Shown piece after piece: positions 1 to 10,784 of a stretch of 64,000 nucleotides of DNA; positions within the stretch are counted from its first letter, which is position 1; each line of letters starts with the position of its first letter. Source of the DNA: Isoetes taiwanensis (lineage: Eukaryota; Streptophyta; Lycopodiopsida; Isoetales; Isoetaceae); the NCBI GenBank assembly GCA_021234155.1, contig JAJEKV010000011.1:17502677-17566676 (forward strand). Reading direction: 5' to 3'. A program made the translations under genes and the position numbers. The notes under the pieces are model-generated. The model was not told where the DNA came from, made no database searches, and saw only the letters and a list, made by a program, of their open reading frames with translations.

Positions 1-9
1 TGAAGCCCA

Positions 10-243
10 GAGATAATAGATAGATAGATAGATAGTATTTTAACGTCACGCCACTAGGCAGCATCCAACTGGATATGTGACCACACACCACACTACATTG
101 CTTGGTTGGGCCCTGCCCCCAACCACTTTACATTGCGTCTGTGGGTTTTGACACCCAACAGTTCAGAGTGCGATTCTGGGCGGTCTCGAACTCGAGACCT
201 ATAATTGCTAGACCTAGTGTGTTACCACTAAACTAAACGCCCA
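10..243 (-). mobile_element. tRNA-derived SINE
   Basis: Read on the minus strand the element begins at about 243 with a tRNA-like head. An A box fitting TRGYNNARNNGG lies at 225-235 (TAGTTTAGTGG) and a B box at 182-193 (GAGTTCGAGACC). A non-tRNA body follows and the element ends in a short CTAT/TAGA repeat at 12-36. Internal RNA polymerase III promoter boxes, length near 230 bp and a simple-repeat tail are what plant SINEs show. A degenerate second copy at 33020-33135 confirms it is dispersed. The left flank is too short to test for a target duplication. Confidence 0.7.
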
Positions 244-602
244 GACGCATGAAATACACATTTAAGAATACATGGTACATGAAACTTCAAATAACCAATG
301 AAGATTTAAGAATTCGTCAATTTCCTCCGGTGCCGGTGCTGCTTCCGACAGTGCCTGGCTCTGAATTTGAATTTGCAGCACTAAACGATCATCTTCGCCA
401 TTCCCTTCGCCATTCCCAAGGGGGAGTCACTTAGAAGACCTCCACAAACCACGTGCATGGCTGTGAGGGGTTCAATTTTACGGTACCTCCATTATTATAC
501 ATAAGGGAAAAATACATTTTTTTTTTTAGATTTTCCTGATATGAAGGAGAGGGATTAGGCTTGGAGGGGAATACAAAATGTATCATACGGTGAGGGCTTG
601 GC
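244..602. other. no gene seen
   Basis: AT-rich sequence between the SINE and the long inverted repeat element. A 61-codon open frame at 249-434 has no recognisable motif. A T-run lies at 517-528. I see nothing functional. Confidence 0.5.
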
Positions 603-951
603 CACACAGGAGCTTGGATGTTTATATCTTGGATGCTTTAGGTTTATAGGTACGTAGCTATGTACTATATTGACATTAAAAAAGCTTTCATAGCACCCTT
701 AATTTTATTGCCAAGATTTTGTCTCTAGTTTAAAAAATGCCATTATTGAACCTTGTTATATGGAATTAGATTAAATCTTGTTGCCAAGATTCTGCCTCTA
801 GTTTAGGAAATGCCATTGCTAAATTTTGCTAAACGGATTGTATACCTCTGATCATATGCCGAGATTGTTAACTGAATAAATAATAAAGATACTGGGATTG
901 TTAACATTTAAGCTGTTAACGTAGAAAAAAGAAAAATTAGGCTGTACAGGA
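603..951 (+). repeat. left arm of long inverted repeat
   Basis: Matches the reverse complement of 3950-4296. Conserved blocks include the stretch around 640-700 (GGTTTATAGGTACGTAGC) and the inner end 941-950 (GCTGTACAGG). Confidence 0.75.
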
Positions 952-954
952 AGA

Positions 955-1582
955 GGTGGCATATTCAACAAAATTTGGACTTATTCAAATCTAATAAATA
1001 GCCTTCAAAGATGCCATGATAAAATTATATGTATTTTTAACTTTTGTGTATTTTAATAATTTCATCAGTTTATTTTTAAATTAAAATTATGATGGCTATT
1101 AAAGTATAGAATTAATTTTATACTAATTTTCATTCCAATCGATTTAGAATTAATTTTTTTATTAGGAAGAACTATATATGATGAAACTTTTAGGTTGAAA
1201 AGTTTATTATTAATGAAGTAACTTATAAAATTGTTAAAAAATATTTTAATCCCAAATTTTAACAATAATAAACGAAAACAAAAGTTTATCATTTAATTAA
1301 CTATAACTTAAAACTCTTCTTAAAATATTTTTAAGATGGCTAAGAATTTGTAAATTGTCAAATCCTCATAGTAGTATTAAGTCAATCGCTTATCAAGCTA
1401 TCATGTTTCATATACATAGTATCCTGATTGCTAAGTTTTAAATTTAAATCACTGAAAATTGAAATTATATATTCTCAAAATGTGTAATTATAAATAGATT
1501 CAAGTGAAAATTAGTGTAGAAAACTTAGTGTAGTGCTATGTATTTAATATGAATAAGTCCAGATTTTGTTGAATACATCATC
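955..1582. mobile_element. MITE, family 'ATTTGGACTTATTCA', copy A
   Basis: Terminal inverted repeats share the core AACAAAATTTGGACTTATTC: left at about 964-985, right inverted at about 1550-1575 with one change. The 630-bp interior is very AT-rich and non-coding. The same termini occur at 7143 and 8118-8931, so this is a multi-copy non-autonomous DNA element. The interior matches copy B in inverted orientation. Possible superfamily is unknown, since I cannot see a clean target duplication. Confidence 0.7.
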
Positions 1583-1735
1583 TATCAAAATCAGCCACCG
1601 CCGGCGCCGGCACCGGACGAGGAAAGCGATCGCTTCATAAATTTTGATCCTCCTTGATTCTTTCCGCCGGAAGCAGCATAAGTAATCTTTGATTCTTTTT
1701 AGTCCTAGTCGTGATTCTTTCCGCCGGAAGCATCC
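1583..1735 (+). other. short coding-like fragment beside MITE A
   Basis: Directly after the MITE the plus strand reads as a proline-rich then acidic peptide (PPPAPAPDEESDRFINFDPP) before a stop at about 1657. The GC-rich codon composition contrasts with the surrounding AT-rich DNA, and a TTCTTTCCGCCGGAAGCA motif is repeated at 1658-1676 and 1714-1732. This may be an exon fragment interrupted by the MITE. No family is recognised. Confidence 0.3.
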
Positions 1736-2557
1736 TGTTAGAAAAACCAAGTTTTTCAGTCCACCTCATAATGAGAAAAAGACACAGAGTATTCTTGACA
1801 GGAAGGAAAAATTATTCTCTAGCTATACCATAGCTTTGAAGCAGTAGACAAAGTTGCAAGTTGAGCAGGACTGAGCTAAAGGTTACAGGGAATTAAGCTA
1901 GGGGAAACTCTAGCTATGATGCAGTAGTCTGTGTACACAAGATGAGCAGAACCTAGGTTGAAAATCACAAGGCAATTGAGCTAGGGGAAAAAGGAATAAA
2001 GTTGAGTGGTTATAACATAAGAGGGATAACGTCATTTAATATTTCTAATGGTTAACCATTGTGACCATTAAAAATTGGTTTAAACTATTGTGACCATTAA
2101 AATGGTTTATTCAAGAAAAAGGGGTCGTCGAATACTCGAATAAGAAACAGATATAGAGGGAAAAGCCAGGATCAAATTTGGTAAGATTCATGCGGTCGAA
2201 TGAAGTTGAAGAACGGATCGGTAGTTGCAAAACCGCCGGATCTGTGTAAATAAAAACAAGATGAATAGATAGAAGATATACAGTTGAGAATTTTTAAGAC
2301 TATTGTCTCGAGACCTGAGGTAATGAAAAGGATTGTGATTAGAAATGCATATGGTTCATTATAATGGTTTGGTTTAACATTGAAAGTGTTTGTTGATTCA
2401 CTAGATTTTTATAATTGTATAACCATTATCTTATTAATTATATGGAATTATATGCTTAAGTAGAGTTGAGATAATTTTTATCTTGAATTTGCAATGTTGA
2501 CTATGACATCTATGAGATTGTTTTGAATCATATTGATCTTGTAGAAAATTCCTAACA
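1736..2557 (+). repeat. copia-type LTR
   Basis: The segment starts TGTTAGAAAA and ends TTCCTAACA, giving TG...CA ends with an inverted TGTTAG/CTAACA. It is followed after one base by a primer-binding site. Length is 822 bp. No second LTR is present, so the element is truncated on its 3' side. Confidence 0.7.
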
Positions 2558-2558
2558 C

Positions 2559-2570
2559 TGGTATCAGAGC
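2559..2570 (+). promoter_or_regulatory. primer-binding site (initiator Met tRNA)
   Basis: TGGTATCAGAGC is complementary to the 3' end of plant initiator methionine tRNA and is the usual minus-strand primer site of Ty1-copia elements. It lies one base after the LTR end. Confidence 0.85.
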
Positions 2571-2588
2571 AGGTTATAGACATACAAA

Positions 2589-2642
2589 ACGTCAAGCAGG
2601 TTTGGAGCAGGTTTGTTGAATGCCATTGAAGTTTTTAAGGGG
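2589..2642 (+). pseudogene. gag: copia gag N-terminus, scrap
   Basis: Eighteen codons read TSSRFGAGLLNAIEVFKG, nearly identical to the first residues of the intact polyprotein at 35426-39760, which starts MSSRFGAN. The initiator ATG has become ACG and the frame is unrelated after 2645. The following 400 bp encode nothing recognisable. This is therefore a dead relative of the intact element, although its LTR is a different length and sequence. Confidence 0.7.
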
Positions 2643-3125
2643 GTAGCAGTTTTTTTCCGTATTTTTGCTTTAGAAATTTGTCATTGGTGCCGGATTTTGA
2701 TGGGGCAGATCAGGCCGGAGCTTGTTTGCAGTATTAGAGGCTGGTACAGGCCGAAGATCACGAATCGGCTGAAATATCAAATAGAAATAAAGATCTGTAG
2801 CAGTTTCTTGCCTTTTAGGTCATTGGATTTTGCTTCCCACAAACTTCTGCGAGCACAAAAACAAGCAAGAGTCATGAGCTCTGTCTATGGCCGCCGGGAG
2901 AAGTCTTCACAGTTGGGGAAGCCTTCATTTTCACGGATGCGGGAAGCCGAAGGTGAAACGGGCTTAGAGAAAGCAGTGCAGGGGAAGCCAGGTAAAGCGG
3001 GGGTTGTCGTAAGCTTGGCTTAGGGCTTGGCGCCAAAACGCCGGCGCAGCGGGGCGTCAACAAAGAATTTTGCCTTTAAAAAACTAGTTGAAAAGGGCCG
3101 AAATTTCAAGGTGGTTGAAATTTCG

Positions 3126-3268
3126 TTGGAGAATTCGACGGAGATATAAAATTTCTTATGAAATTTTGAGGTGACCTGGCGGCGCCACTCGCGGCTCCGC
3201 CGCTCGTGGGCCGCCAGGTCACCTCAAAGTTTCATAACGAAATTTTAAGCTCCTTCGAATTACTCCAG
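3126..3268. repeat. large foldback hairpin
   Basis: An inverted repeat of about 60 bp has its arms near 3126-3185 and 3205-3268. The inner part is essentially perfect (GAGGTGACCTGGCGGC against GCCGCCAGGTCACCTC) and the outer part has a few mismatches. The loop is GC-rich and itself partly self-complementary. It lies in non-coding sequence inside the long inverted repeat element. Confidence 0.75.
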
Positions 3269-3329
3269 TTTCTATTAGTACCGGCATCCCGCTTATGATC
3301 GGCTTCATGGCCGTGCGGGGGTGATTCAT

Positions 3330-3823
3330 ATTATAAGCCCTCTTTCTTTGTGTGCTTCTCGATGTTTGGTTATCATTTTCTGGATTGCATCTGCCAGATC
3401 TTTCATTGTGTCTACCCATTTCATTAGGATATGTACTGGCTGCCCCCATCTTATGCCTCTGTACTTGTTCCTGACGTCTCCGTACATTGGTCAGTCGTTT
3501 AGCAGGTGGTTCTCATCTTCAACTTTTCGTGTGTCACAGATTCTGCATATCCGGTTCTCCCTTTCTATTTTCCTCCATCTGTCTTTTTCAATGCTTAGAT
3601 CGTGGCTCCCCATCCTAAATCTCGCCAGGACGTCTCTCCTGGCCTTCTTTAACAGGTTGTCTCGGTACATCGGTTGTCCTATCTGCTGTTCTGGATTGAA
3701 AACTGTCATGAGGCAGAGTGCCTTGGGTCCCGCGTGTTTTTGCAGCCATGCCCGTGTAGCCTTGTCGGCCCGGTCTTCACTCCATTTCCCTTCGTTTACT
3801 AGATCACTCAGGTTCATCCCCAT
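3330..3823 (-). pseudogene. LINE reverse transcriptase C-terminal fragment
   Basis: The minus-strand frame 3491-3823 encodes about 110 residues ending in a C-x2-C...E-D-E-x-H-x-L zinc-binding arrangement (RICRICDTRKVEDENHLL). It is preceded by ARFRMGSHDLSIEKDRW. This is the layout found after the reverse transcriptase domain of many non-LTR elements. The reading continues in a shifted frame to about 3330. The pattern resembles LINE clades common in animals, algae and early land plants more than the zf-RVT of angiosperm L1. The upstream RT domain is absent. Confidence 0.6.
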
Positions 3824-3949
3824 TTCTCTAGTCTATATCGCTACATCCTTGAACCATCCACTGCTTATGATGGTGTGTGATTTTGCTGACTCGTTGACTG
3901 TATATATATAACCCCTCACTTTATACGTTAATTTCTTGTTAGGGAACCC

Positions 3950-4296
3950 TCCTGTACAGCCTAATTGTTCTTTTTTTCTACGTTAACAACTTAAACGTTA
4001 ACAATCCCAGTATGTTTATTATTTATTCAGTTAACAATCTCGGCATATCAGAGGTACACAATCTGTTTAGCAGAATTTAGGAATGGCATTTCCTAAACGA
4101 GAGGCAGAATCTTGGCAACAAGATTTAACCTAATTCCATATAACAAGGTTCAATAATGGCATTTTTTAAATTAGAGACAAAATCTTGGCAACAAAATTAA
4201 TGGTGCTATGAAAGCTTTTTTAATGTCAATATAGTACATAGCTACGTACCTATAAACCTAAAGCATGCAAGATATAAAAATCCAGGCTCCTGTGTG
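3950..4296 (-). repeat. right arm of long inverted repeat
   Basis: Reverse complement of 603-951. It ends CCTGTGTG at 4289-4296, where the hAT-related sequence begins. Confidence 0.75.
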
Positions 4297-4298
4297 CA

Positions 4299-4400
4299 CA
4301 GTAACATAATACGCATACGGAAATGAATACGGGGACCCAAAAATGAATACGGAATATGAATACGTGAAATATGCATACGGAGAATACAGAATATTCTCTT
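4299..4400 (+). repeat. subterminal repeat array at end of hAT remnant
   Basis: At least five copies of a short motif (GCATACGG, GAATACGG, GAATACG) occur between 4308 and 4390. The sequence starts CAGTAACATAATACG, compatible with a hAT terminus, and lies just downstream of the transposase coding end. hAT elements commonly carry short subterminal repeats bound by transposase. The opposite terminus was not found. Confidence 0.5.
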
Positions 4401-4671
4401 AGAATATTCCATAAAATATCATATTTGTACTTGATCTTATCAGCTTAATCTTTATTTTTTAAATATGAAAACTGTAAATTCTTCTATTGCAATAATAACA
4501 ACATTAAGGGAAGAAAACATAAAAGTAAAGTTTATCATATTAAAACATAAAATTAAAACATAAAAGTAACTCAAAAGTTTTGTTACGTTGCATCACCATA
4601 GTTTATATGTAGATAAGATATAATAAACCAAGTTAGAAAGATATTATCAACTTAGAAAGGATATGATACTG

Positions 4672-7100
4672 TCACTCTGGGTAGAGAGAGGATGGAACAA
4701 ATTCAACATCAGCAATAGGGCTATAATCATGATCCTCTCCATGAACTTCACCATACCAAGAACCACTACCAACATTCCCTACTTCCTCCAAAGATCCACT
4801 AGTGCTTCCCACTTCCAAATTTCCTTCAGCATGCTCAATTGTTTCAACGTCATCATCATAATCATCATCTCCATCAGTGCCCCATGTTAGCAATTGTTCT
4901 GGCTCTGGAATGCTAGCTTTCTTGCCGAAGCCAATGTACATTTCAGGAAGGACTCTTGCTGCAGCTCTGTTCTCATTACGAAGTTTCAAATTATGTGCAA
5001 CAAATACAAGAGCATTCGATCTTTCTGGCAACATTCTAATGCCCCTTTTCCCATCTGTCACATGCTCAAATGTACTAAATAACCTCTCAAGCGAGAAGAG
5101 CTAGCACACTGACACAATAATTTCTGTGCAATATCCTGCAATTGGGCATATCATAACAATTTTCGTACCACCAAGTACCAGAACTTACTCTAAACTTATC
5201 TTTTTGTGCATCAGGAAATGAAGATCTCCCTTCTTTTCTATGAAAAAGAAGGGCTTGACTTTTCACCTGTCTCCTCACATCATCCCTAGGAGCAAGTTGA
5301 AAAAGATAATTATCCCAATAAGCCTGAACAGTGCCATTTCTAAAGGGAGGACCTCCTTGATATTCGGGATCCAAATAGTATGCTGCAGCAAGGATAGGAG
5401 TTTTGTAGTCAAACCTCCTCTTATTAAACAATTCCCTCAATGTTTGACACTTCCCCTCATCTTTCTCCTTCACTTCAAAAGAAGCATGCAATTGATCTAA
5501 AGCAGCATAAACCTTACCAATGCAAGGAGCCGGTCCATCAACAAGGTGCAAAACTAACATCACTGGCTTCAAAACATCCACAATATATGCCACTTCTACC
5601 CAATAGCATTTGATAGCATTCTTTTCCTACAAAATAAATAACAAGTTATATAAGTTCCTTACCTATAATGTTTAATGTGTTATCCTATGAAATGAAACCA
5701 TAAAAAGATAATAAGTAAAGAATTAAGGAATTAAATCCATTACCTTTTTTGTTTTTGCATTCTGGTAACTTGCGGTAATCAGTATGCACAAAAAGATGCT
5801 TCAACTCATCTCTCAACTCGTACAAATGCTCAAGCATGATGTTGTAGCCAAATCTTGTTTCACTGTATCTAAGGAGGCCCTTACCATTATGCTCCTTCTT
5901 TGTGAGCTCAAGGAAAAGGTCCTTCACCTTTGAATGACGCCAAATGAAAGTAACTAGTGTGTTCCCTTTCTCAATGAGACCACTTACATAAGGCAATCCT
6001 CCAACATCTTTCATGAAGACATGGAGTAAAAAATATGCCTCCTAGTTCTTCATCCGCCTCTATGAGTTTGCCTACACGCAACCAAGCAAATTAATTGCAT
6101 GCAACTAATGCAAGAAAGCTTACTAAATACTACAAATGATCATCCTTAATATTAACATAAAACAATAGCTTCATTAAACAAAACGAAGTTTAAAACTTTA
6201 ATACCTGCAGCACGATTTGCAACCTCCCCATCGGCTACAATATGCATCACATTCTCCTTACCCACTTTTTTTTATACTTTCCTTCCAAACTCGAGCAAGA
6301 TTAACGGCTGTTTTTCCTCCTTTTGTGATATCATGGGTCTCTACGAAGTATGCTCGTCCTCTACAATATGCAACACATCCCTCAAGCACTCGCCCTCGCT
6401 TATCGGTCCACCCGTCAAATATCAATGTAACCCCCCAATCCTTCCATGAAGCCCTGAAATCACTAAGCTCATCTTCCACTTTCTTTACCTTCCGCTCTAG
6501 AATCTTCACACGAAGTGCTTCACTTGAAGGAGAATCAGCTCCAGGCCCATATTCTCCTGCCTTTTGTATCATGGCTTTGAAGAATGGATTTCTAGCATGA
6601 GCGAAAGGAACATCACAACAATAAAAATAATCCCCAATAGCATCCTGCAACTCCTCTCTCTTTTCTTTCTCTACTAGACGCTTAATATCTTGTTGCATCA
6701 TTTTCACAGGTGGTCTTGGTGGTCTGCAATAGCTTGTGATGTCACCACTACTTCCAGAAGGAGGTGGAGCATAATCCATGTCTTCATCCTCAACTCTCCT
6801 GCTTCTTCTTGATGCAATATCAAAATCATAACCCGCAGCAGCAAATGTGGCCTCTCTTCTTTGCTTTCTATTAGTGACAATGGCATCAATTTGATCCGCC
6901 ATTTCCTTTAACTCAATTCTTTTGTCCTCAAGAATTCCTGCACATAGAATATCATGTCCCTTTTCACCAGGTAAGTGCCCTCGCACTCTATTAACAGCAG
7001 AAGTTCTTTGCATGGGACAATATTTGCATCTCCACACTTTTCCCCAATTTCTAGCAAAAGATTTGTCTCTAGAATGAGCTCGCTTTAAAAGAGAGAACAC
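4672..7100 (-). pseudogene. hAT-family transposase, broken
   Basis: Four minus-strand frames in order (6258-7100, 5685-6014, 5087-5593, 4672-5061) read as one transposase. The first has a BED-like zinc finger (CKYC near the start, then a His) and a DUF659-type segment with DGWTDKRGR. The second and third match the central hAT region. The last contains the hAT dimerisation-type end (ALVFVAHNLKLRN). Some gaps may be introns, since AT-rich stretches separate the frames, but stops and frame changes suggest decay. The 5' side is cut by a MITE at 7143 and no right-hand terminal inverted repeat is seen, so the element is probably immobile. Confidence 0.75.
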
Positions 7101-7142
7101 AATTATGTGAAATACTTGGCAAAGCTCTGATTGTCACAATAA

Positions 7143-7785
7143 TGCGTCATAATATATTTAACAAAATTTGGACTTATTCATATTAAATAGATAACACTTC
7201 AAGGATGCAATTATAAGATTATAGTATCGTTCAATCTTTCTTGATTTTAATAATTCTTACAAGTTTTAATCACGTAAGTTTATCTTTAAATTAAAAATAT
7301 AATAGTTATCAAAACATAAAATTACTTTCTACAATAATTTTCACTTGAATCTATTTATAATTACATATTTCGAGAATATATAATTTCAATTTTTAGTGAT
7401 TTAACAAATTTAAAATTTAGCAATTAGGATATTATGTATATGAAACCTGATAGTTTGATAAGCGATTGACTTAATACTACTATAAGGATTTTACAATTTA
7501 CAAATGCTTCGCCATCTTAAAAATAATTTAAGAAGAGTTCTAAATTAAAGTTAATTAAATGATAAACTTTTATTTTCGTTTATTATTGTTAAAATTTGGG
7601 ATAAAATTACTTTTTTTAAGAACTTTATAAGTTACTTCATCAATAATAAACTTTCCAACCTAAAAGTTTCATCATATATAGTTCTTCATATAAAAAAAAT
7701 TAATTCTAAATCGATTGGAGTGAAAATTAGGGTAGAAATTAATTCTATACTGTAATAGCCATCATAATTTTAATTTAAAAATAAA
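7143..7785. mobile_element. MITE copy B, truncated
   Basis: Starts with a MITE terminus (AACAAAATTTGGACTTATTC at about 7160). The interior matches copy A in inverted orientation up to the equivalent of position ~1068. There the match stops and an ankyrin-coding fragment starts, so one terminus of copy B is missing. Confidence 0.6.
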
Positions 7786-8117
7786 CTCTGTTTGTGTGTT
7801 TCTCTTCTGATGAATCAAATATGTTATCGCCCAATAGTTCTTCATCTTCTTCACAACCATACGAAGGCTTGGATCAGTTATTCACAGATATCAACAGCGT
7901 TGATCGATTTGGGTACACTGCATTGCAGCGGGCTTGCAAAAGAGGGGATTTAGAAAAGGCTGAATTTTTACTTCAACACTATGCCGATGTTCATGCTGAA
8001 ACAGAGCACACAAGAAGAACCCCTTTGCATCTGGCAGCATACTACGGCCATGAATCTGTGGTTAAAAAGCTTCTGGAACATGGAGCATTTATAGATATCT
8101 GGTCTCAGGATAACGAC
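7786..8117 (+). pseudogene. ankyrin-repeat gene fragment
   Basis: An open frame (ATG at about 7821) encodes a Ser-rich N-terminus and then two ankyrin repeats. The first runs from DRFGYTALQRACKRGDLEKA to about residue 65. The second contains RRTPLHLAAYYGHESVVKKL and the start of a third follows. It is abruptly replaced at 8118 by the terminus of MITE copy C, which adds a nonsense tail and a stop at 8186. Ankyrin repeats mediate protein binding. With MITEs on both sides this is most simply a host gene exon fragment broken by insertions, or captured by a larger element. No further exons were found. Confidence 0.65.
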
Positions 8118-8931
8118 GATGACCTATTCAACAAAATTTGGACTTATTCAGATTTAATAGATAGCATTTCAAGAACGCCATTATAAGAATATATGTATTG
8201 TTTGAAAATTCTTGATTGTTATAATTTTTATAAGCTTTAATTATATAAGTTTATCTTTCAATTAAAACTATAATGGTTATCAAAGAATAAACTTGATTTT
8301 CAAACTAATTTTCATTTGAATCTATTTAGAATTAGACATTTCAAGAATATAAAAATTTCAATTTGTAGTTATTTAAGAGATTCAAAATTTAGCAATCATG
8401 ATAATTAAATGAAATCTGATGGTTTGATAAGCGATTGACTTAAAACTATTATTAGAATTTCACTATTTACAAACTTTTACGCTTTAAAAAATACTTTAAG
8501 AAAAGTTTTAGGTTGAAATTATTTAAACGATATAAAGTTATTGGTTTAATAATAACTACTGAATAATTTGTTATTGATGAAATAAAATATATTGACATTT
8601 AATCAATAATAAACTATTTATTTTTTATTAAAAATAAACGTAATCATTTAATTAATTTCAATCTAAAACTTTCTATAAATATTTTGAAAAGCATAGCATT
8701 TTAATTATACAGAGTTATCTTAGATGAAAATTTAATTCTAAATAGATGAAACCGAGAATTAGTTTAGAAAGCAACTTTAAACTTTAGTAAGTATCATATT
8801 TTTTATTTAAAGATAAACAGAACAAATTATTAAAATCAATAAGAGCTAAAAATACATATAATATTATGATCGCATCCTTGGAGCACATTTATTAGATTTG
8901 AATAAGTCCAAATTTTGTTAAATATGTCATC
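8118..8931. mobile_element. MITE copy C, complete
   Basis: Both termini are present: GATGACCTATTCAACAAAAT on the left and its near reverse complement ending at 8931. The 814-bp AT-rich interior is non-coding. It interrupts the ankyrin frame. It is longer than copy A and differs from it internally, so it is a subfamily member. Confidence 0.7.
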
Positions 8932-10784
8932 TTTCTTTATGAGAATTTTTTATATCATTTGCTTCAGGCCGTGCATTGGGAGTATATTCCATACATTGTG
9001 CCCCACGGATGGCTTGTGTTTTTTTGCCACATAAAACTAAAGCCAAGTCCTAAGGTCCAAATTGCCAATATGAGAAAAAGGCATTTTCATTAATATGTAC
9101 TCCACAAAATATGCACAGACTAACCCATGGTTTCAAACTGGACCATTGCAAAAAAATTAACGGCAGAAAAAACAAGACAATGTGCATCCAAACTATGCAG
9201 GAAGCATCTGGGCGACGGAATGATTTGCACGAATCATCTATGCAGGCCTTGCTCTCCACCTGTTCAGCCCTTCGAATCCTATGGTCCAGAATGGCATCTT
9301 ATGCTATAAAAACAACCTTGCTTGGCCGCCTTCCCGAAAACCATGTCTTGCCTCGCTTCAAGCCAACCTCAGCTCTGAAATCTGGGCTTTTGGCAGCGTA
9401 GCAGCTTAGCTCAGCTCTGAAATCGCGATTTTCCATGAGCTTAGCAGCTTAGCTTCCACATCTGATTCCCATCACATCTCTCAATCTATCTGTCGCACAA
9501 GAACAACAGCACGGAATAAGCCTTATCAGCGGCCTTCTCAAAATTATCAGAATTATCAGAATGGGCCTTATCAGAATCATCCACCACACAAGAACAGCCG
9601 GGACTGCCAATGCATACCGCCCATACCGCCCAATGCATGAACTGCCCCTTCCCGCCATCCGCTCAAAACCTGCCGAGGTTTCTAGAACCGAAAACAACGG
9701 CATAGTAGAACTCCCCATGTGCACATCATATCCCTTCCTTTTCCACACCATGCACAGCCGATTTTGGAATCCTATTTGACTGCACAACAAACAACTCAAA
9801 TTGCTCAAAAAATACAGTCTGACTACGGTTTTGCATATAATACACCCCTAAAATCTAGGCAAAACCATGTGTGAAATACTGTCCCCAAAAACGAAATAAT
9901 TAGAAGTTTATCAGGGTTCAAAATTATTGAAGCTTAAATTACGGAACATATACTTAGTTTTTGGAGTGTCCTACGCTGGGTTTCCATTTGTTGATTTGCT
10001 TTCTAACATCCAAAGAAGTATAAAAGTCATCATAATAATGTCCATTGTGGCAAAATAGCAGGTGTGGCAGCCCCCTTAAAGTCTGTCTGTAAGACGTTAA
10101 TAAAAGGATTGAATGTGGAAAATCTGAAGGACATGCTATCCAAAATTCAACACCATACCATATTCAACACCGGCAAGAATGATGAGGACCCTGCCTACCT
10201 CCTTGTATTTCTGCAATATTACCATAGGTAAGAAACCTCCATGCTAAACAAAAAAGGAAAGGTTATGTGGAACCTTCACTGTGTCATAAACATAATGTTT
10301 CTCTCCTGATGGGATATGAATTATCGTAGGCCCAACTTCGCCTTTCAACAACTTGTTAACAATACACATATCAGCAAACATTCCTCTTGCCATAACTTCA
10401 CCATTTTCTAGTTTGACTGCTATAGGAATTAAAATCAGTTACCTTACACATTTCTTCACCAGAGACTTTGCTATTGGACTTTCTTCATGGATACTGCCGG
10501 CATGAGATTTGTGGTGATACTGTTACCAAAGTTCAGAAGTACATGAGCATCTTTAATACCATGGATGCTATGAGATTTCTTTTATCGCTGTTTCAAAAAA
10601 TGGAGGTCATGGACATATGTGGACGATGGATCCTACGTATAAAGATCTCCATTTGGAGCAGGCAATTCATTCAACATCTTATTTCCCTTGGTGATAGTTG
10701 CATAAGTAGACCTATAACAAAGCAAGTTTTCAAGCCTAAGATCAGCAAACAAATTTCACCAGACTTAGTTCCAGGAAGCACCAC
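8932..10784. other. no confident gene; one Gln/Pro-rich frame
   Basis: Only weak frames occur. Around 9510-9620 one plus frame is rich in Gln, Asn and Pro (QNYQNGPYQNHPPHKNS), and near 9760-9830 another reads like a short helical segment. These could be gag linker debris but no retroviral motif is present. The rest is unassigned. Confidence 0.35.

Larger units (their letters stand above)
603..4296. mobile_element. composite element with ~350-bp terminal inverted repeats
   Basis: The sequence 603-951 returns as its reverse complement at 3950-4296 with scattered mismatches. Both arms run from CACACAGGAGC at the outer edge to GCTGTACAGG at the inner edge. The enclosed 3 kb holds a MITE (955-1582), a copia LTR with a gag scrap (1736-2642), a foldback hairpin and a LINE fragment. 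Long inverted arms around unrelated cargo fit a Mutator-like or foldback element. No transposase is visible inside and I could not define a target duplication, so the class is open. A hAT remnant begins immediately to the right. Confidence 0.55.

Noticed and set aside
182-243. tRNA gene
   Set aside because: A and B boxes are present but no cloverleaf with acceptor and anticodon stems can be drawn. It is the head of a SINE.
3321-3911. 196-codon plus-strand ORF
   Set aside because: Antisense shadow of the LINE zinc-finger fragment on the minus strand.
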